Assembly: GCA_030278955.1 (NCBI GenBank)
Contig: JAOANR010000003.1
Coordinates: 25,373,227 to 25,437,226 of the forward strand
Source of the DNA: Hygrophila difformis
Taxonomy: Eukaryota; Streptophyta; Magnoliopsida; Lamiales; Acanthaceae
Length of the DNA stretch: 64,000 nucleotides
Reading direction: 5' to 3'
In this document: piece by piece, positions 1 through 11,800 of the stretch
Layout of the letters: every line of letters starts with the position of its first letter
How positions within the stretch are numbered: position 1 is the first letter of the stretch
Program-made: the position numbers and the translations under genes
The notes under the pieces: generated by a model
Seen by the model: the letters and a program-made list of their open reading frames with translations, nothing else
Databases searched by the model: none
What the model was told of the DNA's origin: nothing

Positions 1-13
1 ATCTTTCTTTGAG

Positions 14-2776
14 ATGGCTGTAGCTGCTTTTGGATCTTTGGTTTCTCTTATCAATCTCCTTGACAATGTTCGCTATCGTGCTGAGCTGCACAAAATCCAT
101 GTGGACATCAAACTAATTGAATCTCTACAGGAAGGCATTGATTGTTTGGTGACCTATGTTGAAGCTCATTCAGAAAGCCAGGGACAGGAGGATTCATGGA
201 GGCAGATATCCAGAGTGGCCTCTGAAGCAGAGGAAATGTTTGACCTCCATGTTGTCGATCAACTTCGGCTGAGATCTCAAGGAGAGCAAGGTGATCTGGG
301 CTTCTTTGCTTTCAACCAAGAGGTGGAGAGAGTTATCCAACAAGTTGACTTCATCAAGAAAGATCTTTTAGTGGTCCAAGAGGTGCGGGAGGATGCTCTT
401 CAAATTGGTAAAAAAACCAGAATCGCCACCCCTGGCCGTTGTTCATTATCGACTGCTTTTTCCGGTGGCAAGAGCAAGATCCCTATGGTGGGATTTGAAG
501 AACATAAGCTCCGGATCTTGGATCTACTGACAAGTAACCAACGTGATCTCCAGATTATCCCCATCGTGGGCATGGGGGGTATCGGTAAGACCACATTGGC
601 TCAAAATGTTTTTAAGAATGCTCTTATTGTTGAACGCTTTGATTTGCGCATTTGGCTTACAATATCTCAAGAATATAGTGTCCATAAAATTCTTCTGGGC
701 CTTGTGAACGATGGGGTTGTTAAAAATGAGGGTGGAAACGATTCCCATGAGCTGGGAATAACTTTGTATCAGAAATTATTTGGAAGAAGGTATTTAATTG
801 TCATGGATGATATGTGGGGTATGGAAGCTTGGAATGATTTAAGCCGGTGGTTCCCAAATGATGTCAATGGCAGTCGGGTTATGCTCACTACTAGGCTCGC
901 AGATTTGGGAACTTCTTTGGGATGTCATGATTCATATGTGTTGCCATTCTTGGATGGGGATAATAGTTGGAAACTATTTTGTCAAACAATTTTTGCGCAA
1001 GATGTGTGCCCTTATCCTGACTTTGAGAAAATTGGAAGGTCAATTTCTGGAAGTTGCAAAGGACTTCCTCTGGAAATTGTGGTAATCGGGAGCCACCTTG
1101 CGAATTCCGACATGACAAAGGAATATTGGGAGTTTGTTGCTGAGAATATGAAGTCGTTTGGTGATATAAAAGATAATCAGCACTGCATGGAGGTGTTGTA
1201 TTTAAGCTACAAGAAATTGCCTATTCATCTCAAATTGTGTTTCCTTCATATGAGAGCTTTTCGAGAAGATGAAGAGATTTATGTGACGGACCTAATTGAA
1301 GGATGGATCGCTGAGGGATACATCAAACCTGACCACAGTAGAGATTTGTTAGATATTGGAAAGAATTATCTGAACGATCTTACAGCTAGAAATCTAATTG
1401 CCAGGGAGGATGATGATGATGCATTCTATATCACTCTTGTTCCTGATGAGGTAATAAGTGTGGTACACATGCACGACCTTTTTCGGGAATTGTGCATAAA
1501 AGAATGGGAGAAAGAACAATTTAAATGTTCTCCCAAACTCCAATCGTTGAGTTCACAAGATGGCTGCTTCCATTGTGGGATATCACACCAAGCTGCTGAA
1601 GTAACAACAAATCTGCTTGAGTTCAATGTTATCTCCCAGACATCAACAACAACAGTAGAAAATCTCGTCATTTGTAAAGACTGTGAAATGAAGTACTCGG
1701 AGATTAAAAGACCAAGATTAGTGAAGATGGTGGCAAGCATTGATGAAAATGACGATGTTGGAAATGGTAATTTCAGAGAAGAACTTGTGTTTCCTACTCA
1801 AGTGAGATATGCAGAAGTCACTTCTAGACGACGTCATTTGGAAGTTATGTCTCCTTGTATGCTACCACTACTTTGGAACCTTCAAAGTTTATCATTTTCT
1901 GGTTATAGTGGATCATCAGTTGTTTTACCACTTGAAATATGGGAGCTCTCGCAACTCAGGAAGATTCGATCAGATGGATGGCGAAATATAGTTTTACCTA
2001 CTCCAATCAACACTCATGATTCAGGAAAAGATTTTGATGTACTAAAATATTTTTCATATCTACAAACAGTAGTTAACTTGGAGTGTACCAAGGACATTGT
2101 CAATCGAATCCCAAAGTTACAGCTATTGTCCCTCAAGTATGAAGATGAGTTGGAAGATAATGATATGCAGAGATTGCACGATTCTCTTTGTAATCTTATC
2201 CATCTACGGAAACTTAAATTCCTGATCATCGAGAATGCTGCCCTGGAGCATGCAATCTTCCCAAAATCCCTCACATTTTTGACTCTGGAGGGATGCAGAA
2301 TTTATTGGAAGGATATGACGACAGTTGTTGGTTCATTGCCAAATCTGGAAGTTCTTTGGCTGAATCAATCTGGGCAAGGGGCTGAGTGGAAGCCGGTTGA
2401 AGGGGGATTTCCACAATTGAAGTCACTGCGCTTAGAGGATTGCGATCTAATAAGGTGTTGGAATGCCGATCAAGATCACTTTCCGAAGCTTGAGTACCTT
2501 TGGCTTGAAGGGCTTAGATTGTTGGAGGATATTTCATCGGACATTGGAAATATAGCAACTTTACAAATGATTTGCATAGACTACTGCAATGACAAGGTGA
2601 ATGAGTGGGGAAAAGAAATATGGGAAGAACAACAAAGTATGGGGAATCAGAGCTTTCGAGTTGAAATCGATGGTAGGAGATACGAGGGACAAGAATCAGA
2701 AGATGAAGAAAATGATGGACAAGAATCAGAAGATGAAGAAACTGAGGGACAAGAATCAGAAGATCTTCTGGGATAA
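14..2776 (+). CDS. CC-NB-LRR (CNL) immune receptor, R1-like
   Basis: An intracellular nucleotide-binding leucine-rich-repeat receptor; family members detect pathogen effectors and trigger defence. The 920-residue single-exon frame starts at the first ATG, 13 bases into the window, so its promoter is not visible. In order: an Rx/R1-type coiled coil (about 1-130, with an EDVID-like stretch around 70-82, SEAEEMFDL); P-loop GMGGIGKTT (186-194); kinase-2 YLIVMDDMW (260-268); RNBS-B GSRVMLTTR (286-294); GLPL (350-353); an RNBS-D-like LCFLHM (408-413); MHD motif VHMHD (484-488); then irregular leucine-rich repeats (about 600-880). The tail is an acidic triple repeat. All core motifs are intact and there is no stop or frameshift, so I call it functional in coding terms. 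The family resembles the potato R1 late-blight type common in asterids; the ligand cannot be inferred. Confidence 0.95.
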   Translation: MAVAAFGSLVSLINLLDNVRYRAELHKIHVDIKLIESLQEGIDCLVTYVEAHSESQGQEDSWRQISRVASEAEEMFDLHVVDQLRLRSQGEQGDLGFFAFNQEVERVIQQVDFIKKDLLVVQEVREDALQIGKKTRIATPGRCSLSTAFSGGKSKIPMVGFEEHKLRILDLLTSNQRDLQIIPIVGMGGIGKTTLAQNVFKNALIVERFDLRIWLTISQEYSVHKILLGLVNDGVVKNEGGNDSHELGITLYQKLFGRRYLIVMDDMWGMEAWNDLSRWFPNDVNGSRVMLTTRLADLGTSLGCHDSYVLPFLDGDNSWKLFCQTIFAQDVCPYPDFEKIGRSISGSCKGLPLEIVVIGSHLANSDMTKEYWEFVAENMKSFGDIKDNQHCMEVLYLSYKKLPIHLKLCFLHMRAFREDEEIYVTDLIEGWIAEGYIKPDHSRDLLDIGKNYLNDLTARNLIAREDDDDAFYITLVPDEVISVVHMHDLFRELCIKEWEKEQFKCSPKLQSLSSQDGCFHCGISHQAAEVTTNLLEFNVISQTSTTTVENLVICKDCEMKYSEIKRPRLVKMVASIDENDDVGNGNFREELVFPTQVRYAEVTSRRRHLEVMSPCMLPLLWNLQSLSFSGYSGSSVVLPLEIWELSQLRKIRSDGWRNIVLPTPINTHDSGKDFDVLKYFSYLQTVVNLECTKDIVNRIPKLQLLSLKYEDELEDNDMQRLHDSLCNLIHLRKLKFLIIENAALEHAIFPKSLTFLTLEGCRIYWKDMTTVVGSLPNLEVLWLNQSGQGAEWKPVEGGFPQLKSLRLEDCDLIRCWNADQDHFPKLEYLWLEGLRLLEDISSDIGNIATLQMICIDYCNDKVNEWGKEIWEEQQSMGNQSFRVEIDGRRYEGQESEDEENDGQESEDEETEGQESEDLLG
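2684..2773 (+). repeat. 30-bp tandem repeat at the NLR C-terminus
   Basis: Three in-frame copies of a 30-base unit encode GQESEDEE-type decapeptides at residues 891-920, the third ending GQESEDLLG. The copies are nearly identical, differing at the last codon, so the array is probably a recent slippage expansion. It adds a strongly acidic tail after the leucine-rich repeats. Confidence 0.9.
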
Positions 2777-3438
2777 GTATCAGAAGATGATATAATTTAT
2801 ATTGGATTTTTTTGGAAGGTATTTCCTTCTACAAATCGTTTGCTTCTACTTATGAAGTCAAGGCTCATTGTTGTCCCATGATGTTGTTGATGACGAAGGT
2901 AGAACATCTTTGAGAATCACCCATTGACGATGTTGAGCTCCTTGTCGTTGCAGGACACGAGCACCTGTTAACCTGCAGGGATGATTAGTCTCCTTTTTTA
3001 TGAATATGAAGTAATCTAGAGAAAGTTAGTATCAATTTCTTTCTCAGATAATTATTCATGGAATTGGTGAAGTCATGAAGTGACCAAATCATGCTGGCTT
3101 TCTTCATTTTCAGATATTCACATGTTTGTTCTCTGTGTACCTAACCAGAAAGTTTATATATAGAGGATAAGAAATTCAGTACTTAGATTTCAGGTGTTTG
3201 AAAAAGTGATATGAATTAGATTATTTCATTATTGCATTTTCAAAACGTAATATAATTGTAATATAACTGCATTACTGTGTTTTCATATTGGCTGGTGGGG
3301 GCAATTTGATAGACTCGATTTTCAGCACATATTTTTGAACAGTGTAAAAAATTGCTATATTGGAATTGTACCTTCTGGAAATGTTTACTTGGGTACATTA
3401 ATCATGATAGATTCCTTTATCAAGACTAATTAAGCACA
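2777..3438. other. NLR downstream region, no gene seen
   Basis: AT-rich sequence following the NLR stop codon. It presumably includes the 3' UTR. I see no coding frame, repeat terminus or RNA gene in it. Confidence 0.5.
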
Positions 3439-3440
3439 TA

Positions 3441-3700
3441 CTCCCTCTGTCCCAACTAAGATATCATGTTTGACTTCTGCACGCAATCTAATGCACTTTT
3501 TTAAATCGTTAATATCTCAAAATATATAAAAGTAAAAATTATGTAAAATATATATTAGAAAACTATACAATTAACTTAATCTAACAAGATCAAACTCGAC
3601 TTTTTTTTTCAATTATATATTTACAATAATATTGAGTCAAAGTTGAACAATGAATAGTGTCAAAAAGTCAAACATGACATTTAAGATGGGACGGAGGGAG
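3441..3700. mobile_element. Stowaway-type MITE
   Basis: A 260-bp non-coding element with inverted termini CTCCCTCTGTCCCA and TGGGACGGAGGGAG, flanked by TA on both sides (3439-3440 and 3701-3702). This is the classic Tc1/mariner-derived Stowaway pattern. The sub-terminal sequences (tgtttgacttctg and gtcaaacatgaca) continue the inverted repeat. A related copy lies at 30476-30734. Confidence 0.92.
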
Positions 3701-3787
3701 TACTATATATTTTGAATGGCTTAAGGCTTTGATTAATTAAGGATTCGTTATAATTATGCTAAAATGAAATATAAATACTCACATCTA

Positions 3788-3963
3788 TCAACAGCAGTTG
3801 GCTTGAGTGGATGGGGGCTCTACTCACTTAAGCAAGGTCTCGGGTTCGAGCCTTGTGTATGCAAAAAACTGCTTTGGGAGAGACGCCCTTAATCGTCCTT
3901 GCAGATCCTCGACGGATTAGTCTTGGATCCAATGTGGTCTGGGGATATCCTGTATTAACCTAA
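3788..3963 (+). mobile_element. tRNA-derived SINE with 15-bp TSD
   Basis: A 176-bp element with pol III promoter boxes: an A box (TGGCTTGAGTGG, 3799-3810) and a B box (GGTTCGAGCC, 3843-3852), about 32 bases apart as in a tRNA. It is flanked by a perfect 15-bp target duplication AAATACTCACATCTA at 3773-3787 and 3964-3978, which shows LINE-mediated insertion. It is not a working tRNA gene: the body after the B box does not close an acceptor stem. Confidence 0.85.
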
Positions 3964-4030
3964 AAATACTCACATCTAATTAGGTGGATTTAATTAATCC
4001 ATTATAATTTACAAAGTAAACATGCCCTGA

Positions 4031-4150
4031 AGGGATGAAGACTTGTCCTAATGGTCAAGTCCCCCGACTCCCAACTTATATGTCTAGGATTTGAATCTCT
4101 ACCCAACCCCTTATCCCCTCCCCTTATCATTGTATTTGTCTTCGCAAGAT
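4031..4150 (+). mobile_element. Degenerate SINE-like sequence
   Basis: A second tRNA-like tract with an A-box-like TGTCCTAATGG and a B-box-like GGATTTGAATCTC. I found no target duplication. Its 3' side runs into the GATCG-rich repeat, so its end is uncertain. Confidence 0.45.
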
Positions 4151-4612
4151 CGAAATTTTAGAATCGAATTGGTATCATAAAATTCTATAAACTTATTATT
4201 TATATTTTTTTAAAATTGAATATTTTTAATTATCTCGCTAAACTGGTGATAGACTGACAAGTATAATTGGATATATATATATATATAGATCCATTTTTAA
4301 CAAGAATTTGATAGTTAATTGCATACTTATTCATGATCCAATAGAAGTTGAACACTGGTAAAAAACCCAACAAATTTGAGTTCAATATATGCAAAGCCAC
4401 AAATAGCAAGAGACAATAAGTAATTTTGCTTCGGGAAAAAAAATAAAAAGAGAAAGGGGTAGGATCGGATCTCTCAACAATCCTACGATCTTACACCGAT
4501 CCTGCCGTTCACACCCCCATCCTACCATATTTTCAATCCTATAGCGATCTAGATTGTCGCGAATTTGATAACTTTGGAATCGACAACTATGGCACCAAGC
4601 CAAGTAGTTGAA
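4131..4612. repeat. GATCG-rich non-autonomous repeat, copy 1
   Basis: Non-coding repeat that matches a second copy at 56757-57082 plus 62223-62400 over most of its length. Shared blocks include tttgtcttcgcaaga, a run of T, aaactggtgatagactga, ttattcatgatccaatag, and a terminal zone with several GATCC/GGATCG words (4463-4560). No protein is encoded. The left end is obscured by the SINE-like tract. The class is uncertain; the start of copy 2 looks hAT-like. Confidence 0.6.
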
Positions 4613-4695
4613 AGCACATTGTGGAGGCCCATTTTGATTTTTTTTTTAAAATTATTTTTGAAACGGGGCCCTTTATTTATAATTCAAATAAAATA

Positions 4696-5019
4696 CTCCC
4701 TTCGTCCCGTTTAAAGCGTCTCAAAACTTTTGGGTATGGTATTTTATGTGGGGATAGTTAGTATTTAATGTAATGGTAGTTAGGCAAAAGCGGGGGAAAA
4801 TTAGAAATTTATGTGAGGTGATTGTAATGGGTTTGGATTTTTAATTAATTTATTTATTTGTGATATAATAATTGTGTGTTTAAAATTTTAATAAATTTAT
4901 TTATTGATGTGATGTGTTAGGAGTAAATTTGTAGTTAATTATTTCCTAAAAGGAATGAGACAATTGGAATGGCACGGACTAAAAAGGAAAGTGAGACGAA
5001 ATTAATGCGATGGAGGGAG
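4696..5019. mobile_element. Stowaway-like MITE, diverged
   Basis: A 324-bp non-coding element beginning CTCCCTTCGTCCCG and ending CGATGGAGGGAG, flanked by TA dinucleotides (4694-4695 and 5020-5021). The termini are similar to the other Stowaways here but less well matched, and the interior is unrelated. Confidence 0.75.
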
Positions 5020-5046
5020 TAATTATTAGAACAGACTACTATTAAA

Positions 5047-5297
5047 GGAAATCGTTTGGGTGCTGGCGGTATGTAGGTGCTGGCAAATTCAAAAGTGATG
5101 GGTATGTGTATATGAAATGATGTAAGAGTATAACAAAGTGACGGATGGGGGTTATAAAGCAAAAATTAATAAAAAAACAAACTACCGTCTATACATCACT
5201 TTATAAGGCTTATAATCACTTTACAAAGGACTATACATTATTTTTAATGCTGTCTGCATCTGCTGGCAATTGTTATGCTATTACATAAACCGGATTA
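5047..5297 (+). mobile_element. MITE with 9-bp TSD (family M9), copy 1
   Basis: A 251-bp element starting GGAAATCGTTTGGGTGCTGG and ending AAACCGGATTA. It is flanked by a perfect 9-bp duplication ACTATTAAA (5038-5046 and 5298-5306). Related copies with their own 9-bp duplications lie at 63.2-64.0 kb. Nine-base duplications suggest the Mutator superfamily, but the termini are not clear inverted repeats. The interior has short opposed repeats around tgatgtg/cacatca words. No coding. Confidence 0.85.
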
Positions 5298-5306
5298 ACT
5301 ATTAAA

Positions 5307-6415
5307 GGACCTGCACTGATTTTCAGCCTCTAACAACATTCATTAATAAAATTGGCTAGGCACCTTTGACTCCTTTGAAGATACTTTATTTTATTTTTTT
5401 AAATTAATAATCGGCTGCCACTGGGCTGATTCAAAATATTTTAAGTGGTGTCCTAATAAATAATGAAAGTAGTGTTAAACTTAGGGATAATAGTCACAAC
5501 ACAAAAATGATTAAGTAAATTTAAATTGGATGAACGATTGTGGTTTCACCACAAAAATTAATTGGTGTCACTAACCCTAATTCAGTTAAATATGAAAAAA
5601 ATTCTACCACAAAATAGTAATTTTATCAATTTAATTGGTGTGCCGTGCCACCATTTTATATAGTATGTGAATCCGCCCTTGAGGGTGACCATTTCAGATA
5701 TATCGCGGATCCGATATACTCCTATAATACAAATTCTAGCAACATTACAATATACCATAATATTAAATCCAAGCATTCTAGTTTAGTGTTGATGTTCCCT
5801 CTGGAGTCTGGAGGCATTTGCAGCCTCTTCAACCTATTTTTTTTTTTTTTTTTAAATGGATTCCTAGCTAAGCATTTTTGCTCAAGCTCCACTTCATCCT
5901 ACCTTTATCTACTTCAGTCACCCCAATAATTTTAGTCCATAATTGTTGCTGAAACAAAACAATACAAAACATGAACTTAGCCAAGTTGTCATTAATGAAA
6001 ACATATAGTCGCAATTTTTTCGACAAAATAAATTATCAATTTGGTCATAACAAAGAATTCATCTCAACGGTATATACAAATATCCAAAAATTTTGAAAAA
6101 TCATATCCATATTCGATTCCAAAACCAAAATATCGTATCAAATATTAGATCTCAATTTCTTTTTGCACATCCCTACTTGTAGTGATGTATCTCAATAATG
6201 TAATGTGGTTATTGGCGAATACATATAGCCTATTTTGGTAATTATCTCTTAGATAGGAGAAGTCCAATGACGGGGTCATCGTCATAATTTTTAATTTTTG
6301 TTTAATTTTATTGTTTACGTATTAACATTGAAGAGGGAATTGAAGTCACCTGCATACAATTATTGAATAAAATGGCATCGGCCCCCTTTTACCCCCGATA
6401 TCATCACCTGCATGC
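5307..6415. other. Intergenic DNA, no gene seen
   Basis: AT-rich sequence with no convincing frame. It includes a T-run at about 5838-5854. Presumably it contains the promoter of the membrane-protein gene that starts at 6416, but no element stands out. Confidence 0.4.
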
Positions 6416-8088
6416 ATGGACGAGATCAACACTGACAAGGTAATGCCATGGATGGGAGGGTACATCGCATCAGCCTCTTTCGATTGTGTTTTTGCCATGG
6501 CAACAGATACTTTCTTTGCCTTCCAAAGCAAAAGGGGATGCGTCCCCTGTAAATACTTCTCTCTCAACGCCGCTTCCTTAACATTGTTGGCTATAGCAAT
6601 GAAGTTGCTAGTTGACATCAACACCAACGTTTGTTACCGGTCACATGCTTCAGCCAAGCTCTGCAGTGCAGCTTTCATGCCATGTGCTGTGATGTATTTT
6701 TTGCCATCCATGGGTTTCATGACTAATACGGCCATTCTATCCAATACCATTGCCCTTGCACTTTTGGTGATCACAATTATTGTCAATCTGTGGATTCCTT
6801 CCATTTTGAATAATTACTAGGTTGATCGATATTTTGCATGGTTTTCTACAGCAGTGATGCTTCTTGCTCTTGCCTCAGTAGTTTCATCAGCAATAGCACT
6901 CCCATGCATAAAAGGGAGGCTTGAGTCGAAAAACCAGGATATGTATAAGTTAGTTTTGACAGAAGAGGAGGATTTACAGGGGAGGGATGTCACCCATATT
7001 AGACTGATGGTCAAGATAATGAAGAAACATATGGTAATGTCGGTGACCAGCAATCCTCAGTTTGTGATGACACGCTCTCTCACTGTTTCCAGCACTTCAT
7101 TTGCTATATGTTACTCATCCATCGTGATGAGGATGATTATTTCTGAAAATTTCATTTTTAAGCCAACATTTGCATCTGGTACAAGTGCATATGGAGGATC
7201 CACCGTGTTTATATGGGCGGTTCAATGCATTGAGATAATAATTGCCATTTTGGTGTCTGGATTTAGAAGGGGCATCTCTGTCTCTATAAACATGAATGTC
7301 GAAATCATTAACTCTGTTTTCAAACAGGCCTTGAGGGTTGAGCGGTTCTGGATTGAGGATTTAATGTATTGGAGAGACAGCTTCACTTCTTCGCAGTCCC
7401 AACGCGGGTATTTACAAAAGTTTCTTTACAATGCAAAATGGCTGGCTCTTACTATATGCATTGTACTTCAATTCTTTTCTGTTTTCATAAGTAAATTAGT
7501 TGGTCTCATCCTTTATTATGCATTTGCAATCCTCTTTCACCCACTCTTCTTTTGCATACGCAAAATTTTCCAATTTGTCAATTGCATCAGTAAACAATAT
7601 TTGAGAGAGCCAGAATCCACTAGTGATAATCAAGAGGTGCCGGAATCCACTACTGATATTGAAGTGAACAATCTCAACCCGTATGTTCTACTCATTGAGG
7701 AAAACTATATAATATGGTCAATTTTGGAAAACACCAGTCGACGTGCTGAGAGTTTGATCGAACAAGGAAAAAAGCAGGAACCGGAACATTTGAAGGATCT
7801 TTTAACCAAGTTCGACAACTTTGATGGAGTAAGGGAGTTCGACAACAGAGAAGTTCAAAGTCTACTTTCTCATGAACCACCAAACAGTTGGAGTCTACCC
7901 TTAGTAACCCTCACCAGCATCCTCATCGCATTTCCTAATATTCCAGATCACAAGGCTGCAGAGTTAGTGAGAGGCGTGGGTGAAGGTTTATCACTGGTGA
8001 AGCATATTGATGAAGATTTGGACGTGAATGGAAGAATTTTAAATGCGAGAAGAGCTGCATATGTCACATGGGTTGGGATTCCAGTTTA
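6416..8088 (+). pseudogene. Multi-pass membrane protein, 5' part, split by Copia1
   Basis: N-terminal part of a plant membrane protein from a family I recognise by pattern (starts like MPWIGLYIA, later WSLPxVTLTSI) but which has no known function to me. Several hydrophobic segments lie near residues 10-30, 45-65, 90-130 and 145-160, with more around 220-260 and 335-380, and a hydrophilic region of about 430-560 follows. The start is ATG 6416; ATG 6443 (MPWMGG) fits relatives slightly better. One in-frame TAG at 6818-6820 interrupts an otherwise open frame that continues directly into the 6854-8088 stretch. Copia1 then inserts after codon PVY at 8088. Rejoining across Copia1 restores the frame into 30773. 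The stop plus downstream frameshifts argue for a pseudogene. Confidence 0.8.
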
Positions 8089-8854
8089 TGTTGGACATTT
8101 TGATCCTGGTTGGATTTATTCGAAGACATGAATATCGATGTTTAAGCAACTTTGAGAAGGGATCGTATGGGGAGCATGCTCAAAGAAACTAAACACAATA
8201 TTAGATGATATGTTGAGTAATTGCCACCGAATTCAAATTGGGAAATTCGAATGAACTGATGCAACCCATCAGTTGGTTACTAATTTGAAATTCAATTTTT
8301 ATAAACTAAATGAAGCACTACGGGATATATTCAAAGTTTTAATTTGAAATTAATGGATGTGGCTATTCAAAGGATACAATTTCGTATGGTTGTCAGATTC
8401 ATGAAACTTCAAATTCAATTTGAAGTTATACTGCTTGAATCAAAGGACACCACTTTTGATTAAGAGACACATGTCTAGTACTCTCCTATATATAGGAAAG
8501 GGATGTCTTCATTTTGACAGACAGATCATCGACACTGATGATATTTCCAGAAAATAAGATCTGCTTCTGTTCTCGAGTTATTTGATCATCCGACTACAAT
8601 TTCTTTTGATTTTTCTACTTGCTCTCGTTGGATCGCCTACAACGTGAGTGTTTACTTTGTTGTATCCATATACAAATTTCATGAAACCCAAGGCATAAGG
8701 TGGGGTTGAAATATTGTATAACGAAAGCTTTCAAGCGCCTCAAAGTAAATCCAAGATCGTGCAATTCCTGCGTTTTGTTCTTACCCCGTGTCTACAATGT
8801 TTTAATTTTATTGTTATATATTATTAAACATTTCTATACACACTTTTTCTAACA
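8089..8854 (+). repeat. Copia1 5' LTR (766 bp)
   Basis: Begins TGTTGGACATTTTGATCC and ends TTTTTCTAACA. A TATA-like stretch (CTATATATAGG, about 8485-8495) can serve as its promoter. At about 8819 it keeps the uninterrupted TATTATTAAACAT that is the empty site of the Stowaway in the 3' LTR. The sequence just downstream (8855 on) does not show the usual initiator-Met primer site. Confidence 0.95.
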
Positions 8855-8887
8855 TTGTTATACAAAATTTCACTGAACAGAAACGTG

Positions 8888-11800
8888 ATGGAAACGATCG
8901 GTGATATGACCTCAAAATTCGGAAAGCTGTCCAAATTTGATGGGGTTGATTTTCGACGTTGGCAAAAGAAAATGCATTTTCTTTTGACCACGTTGAAAGT
9001 GGTGTCGTTCTAAGCACACCAATGCCTGCAGAGCCTGATGATCCAGACAATGAACCTATTGAGACTGCAAGGATCCGAATGAAATGGATCAATGACGACT
9101 ACATATGTCGTGGGCATATCCTGAATGCGATGGCGGATAATCTTTTTGATATCTATCAAAATGTCGGTACTGCCAAGGAATTATGGGATGAGTTGCAAGC
9201 CAAATATATGGCTGAAGATGCATCTGCCAGAAAATTTCTGGTGTCTGACTTTAATAACTACAAAATGGTTGATACCCGACCAATCATGGAGCAATACAAT
9301 GAGTTGCTTGGGATCCTTGGACAGTTTAATCAACATGGGCTGAATATGGATGAACCAATTGCGGTTTCCAGCATTGTTGATAAACTCCCTCCATCTTGGA
9401 AGGATTTCAAGCACACCCTCAAGCACAAAAAAGAGGAAATGAACTTGGTTGAACTTGGCAGCCATATTCGGATTGAAGAATCCCTGAGGGCTCAAGAAAA
9501 TGGAAGGGAAAAAGCTGTTGGAAGTTCTTCCGTCAACATGGTTGAGGAATCAAAGAAAGGACAGCAAAACAAATTTCACAAGGGTAAGAAACGTGAATTT
9601 GGAAAAAAATCATAATAATTCTAATAAGAAGCCCAAAATAGAATGTTGGAATTGTGGAAAAACTGGACACTTCAAGAAAGATTGTCGTGCTAAGAAAAAC
9701 AAGAATGGTGCTGGAAAGGGTACTGTCAACCCTTCCCAAGGTATGCATCCGGGAAATTCTTGTATAAATCTGAAAAATTCTAGTATTATGAATTTTGGAG
9801 TGTCTTTAACTTCTAAAGCACTTGTTGAATCGCATGATAATTTGCTTGCGTGGTGGATTGACTCTGGAGCCACGTCTCACGTATGTAAAGATCGCTGTTG
9901 GTTTAAAGAATTTCATCCGGTGGATGATGGTTCAATCTTGTACATGGGCGATGATCATTATGCTGCAATTAAAGGACGTGGAAACGTGACGCTGGAGTTT
10001 AGCTCTAGAAATAAAATTACTTTAAGTAATGTTCTCTATGTACCTAAGTTAAGAAAGAACCTAGTCTCTGGTTCTGTTTTAAATAAATCCGGCTATAAAC
10101 TTGTATTTGAGTCGGACAAGTTTGTATTGTCTAAACATGGTGTGTTTGTAGGATTTGGGTACCTTTGTAATGGTATGTTTATGTTAAATTTAATTAACAT
10201 TCCTACTGGTTTAAATACTGTTGGTATGGTTTCTAAATCCAAACAAGACAATACGACATTGTGGCATGCACGTTTGGGACACGTTAATTATAAACGCATG
10301 CGTGATATGTCTAAAATGGAATTAATTCCAGCTTTTGACATGCAATCTCTCAAATGTCAAACGTGTGCTTTAACAAAAATTACACGCCAACCTTTTAAAC
10401 GTGTTACAAGGGAATCAATGGTACTTGAATTAATTCATAGTGATTTGTGTGATCTTCACTCCACACCTTCATTGGGAAATAAAAAGTACTTGGCTACTTT
10501 TATTGATGATGCAACAAGGTACTGTTATATATATACTTGTTACATGCTAAGAATGAAGTCATGAATAAATTTAAAATTTATAAAAATGAAGTTGAACTTC
10601 AACTTGGAATGGCAATTAAGAAATTGCGCACAGACAGAGGAGGTGAATATTATGATCCTCTTTTCTTTCAATCTGTTGGGATAATTCATGAAACCACGGC
10701 TCCCTATACCCCTCAACAAAATGGTATAGCTGAGAGGAAAAACCGTACACTCAAAGAAATGGTAAATTCCATGATGTCCACATCAGGTTTGAGCGAAGGC
10801 TTTTGGGGTGAAGCAATGCTTACTGCATGCTACATCCTAAACCGTGTTCCCAACAAACAAAACAAGTTGACTCCATATGAACTATGGTTCAAGAAACGAC
10901 CAAACCTTTCGTACCTACGTGTGTGGGGTTGCAGAGCGGTCGTTAGACTTCCCGAGCCTAAAAGGAAAGCTTTAGGAGAGAAAGGAATTGATTGTATCTT
11001 CATTGGATATGCTGAACATTCTAAAGCATATAGATTCTATGTCATAGAGCCTAATGACTTTGTTGCAATTCATACTGTTATTGAGTCACATGATGCAATC
11101 TTTGATGAAAATCGTTTCACGTCAATAACAAGACCTTCCAATATTGTCAGTACTTCAACAGATGACAATTTGGAAGTCGAATTTTTACCTTCTATGGATG
11201 AAAATATGGAAGAAGGTGAACAGACAGTTCATCAAGATAATGTTGCTCCTCAAGTTGATAATTAAGATCATCCTCGCAGAAGCAAAAGAATTAGAAAACC
11301 AAAGTCATTTGGTCCCGACTTTCAACTTTATCTAGTTGAAGGAACAGAAGAAGAAATTAAAAATCAAATTTCTGTTTGCTATCACTTCGATGACGATCCA
11401 AGAACATATAATGAAGCGATGAAATCTCGTGATGCTCCTTTTTGGAAAGAAGCGATTGATGATGAGATGAATTCGCTCATGGAAAATAATACTTGGGTAT
11501 TATCAGATCTACCTCTGGGTTGCAAACCCTTAGGATGTAGATGGATTTTCAAGAAGAAAATGAAAACAGATGGAACAATTGATAAGTTCAAAGCTCGATT
11601 GGTAATTCAAGGTTTTAGGCAAAAGGAGGGTATCGATTATTTTGATACCTATGCACCTGTGGCACGCATGACCACTATTAGGTTGCTAATTGCCTTAGCT
11701 TCAATTCACAAATTAATTATACATCAAATGGATGTAAAGACAGCATTTCTAAATGGAGATTTAGGAGAAGAGGTATATATGAAGCAACCGGAGGGTTTTG

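Noticed and set aside
3799..3852. A functional tRNA gene at the A and B boxes
   Set aside because: The body does not close an acceptor stem and is flanked by a 15-bp target duplication, so it is a SINE.
5645..5929. 94-codon plus-strand frame
   Set aside because: No homology signature, contains a poly-T-derived phenylalanine run, and lies in repeat-rich intergenic DNA.
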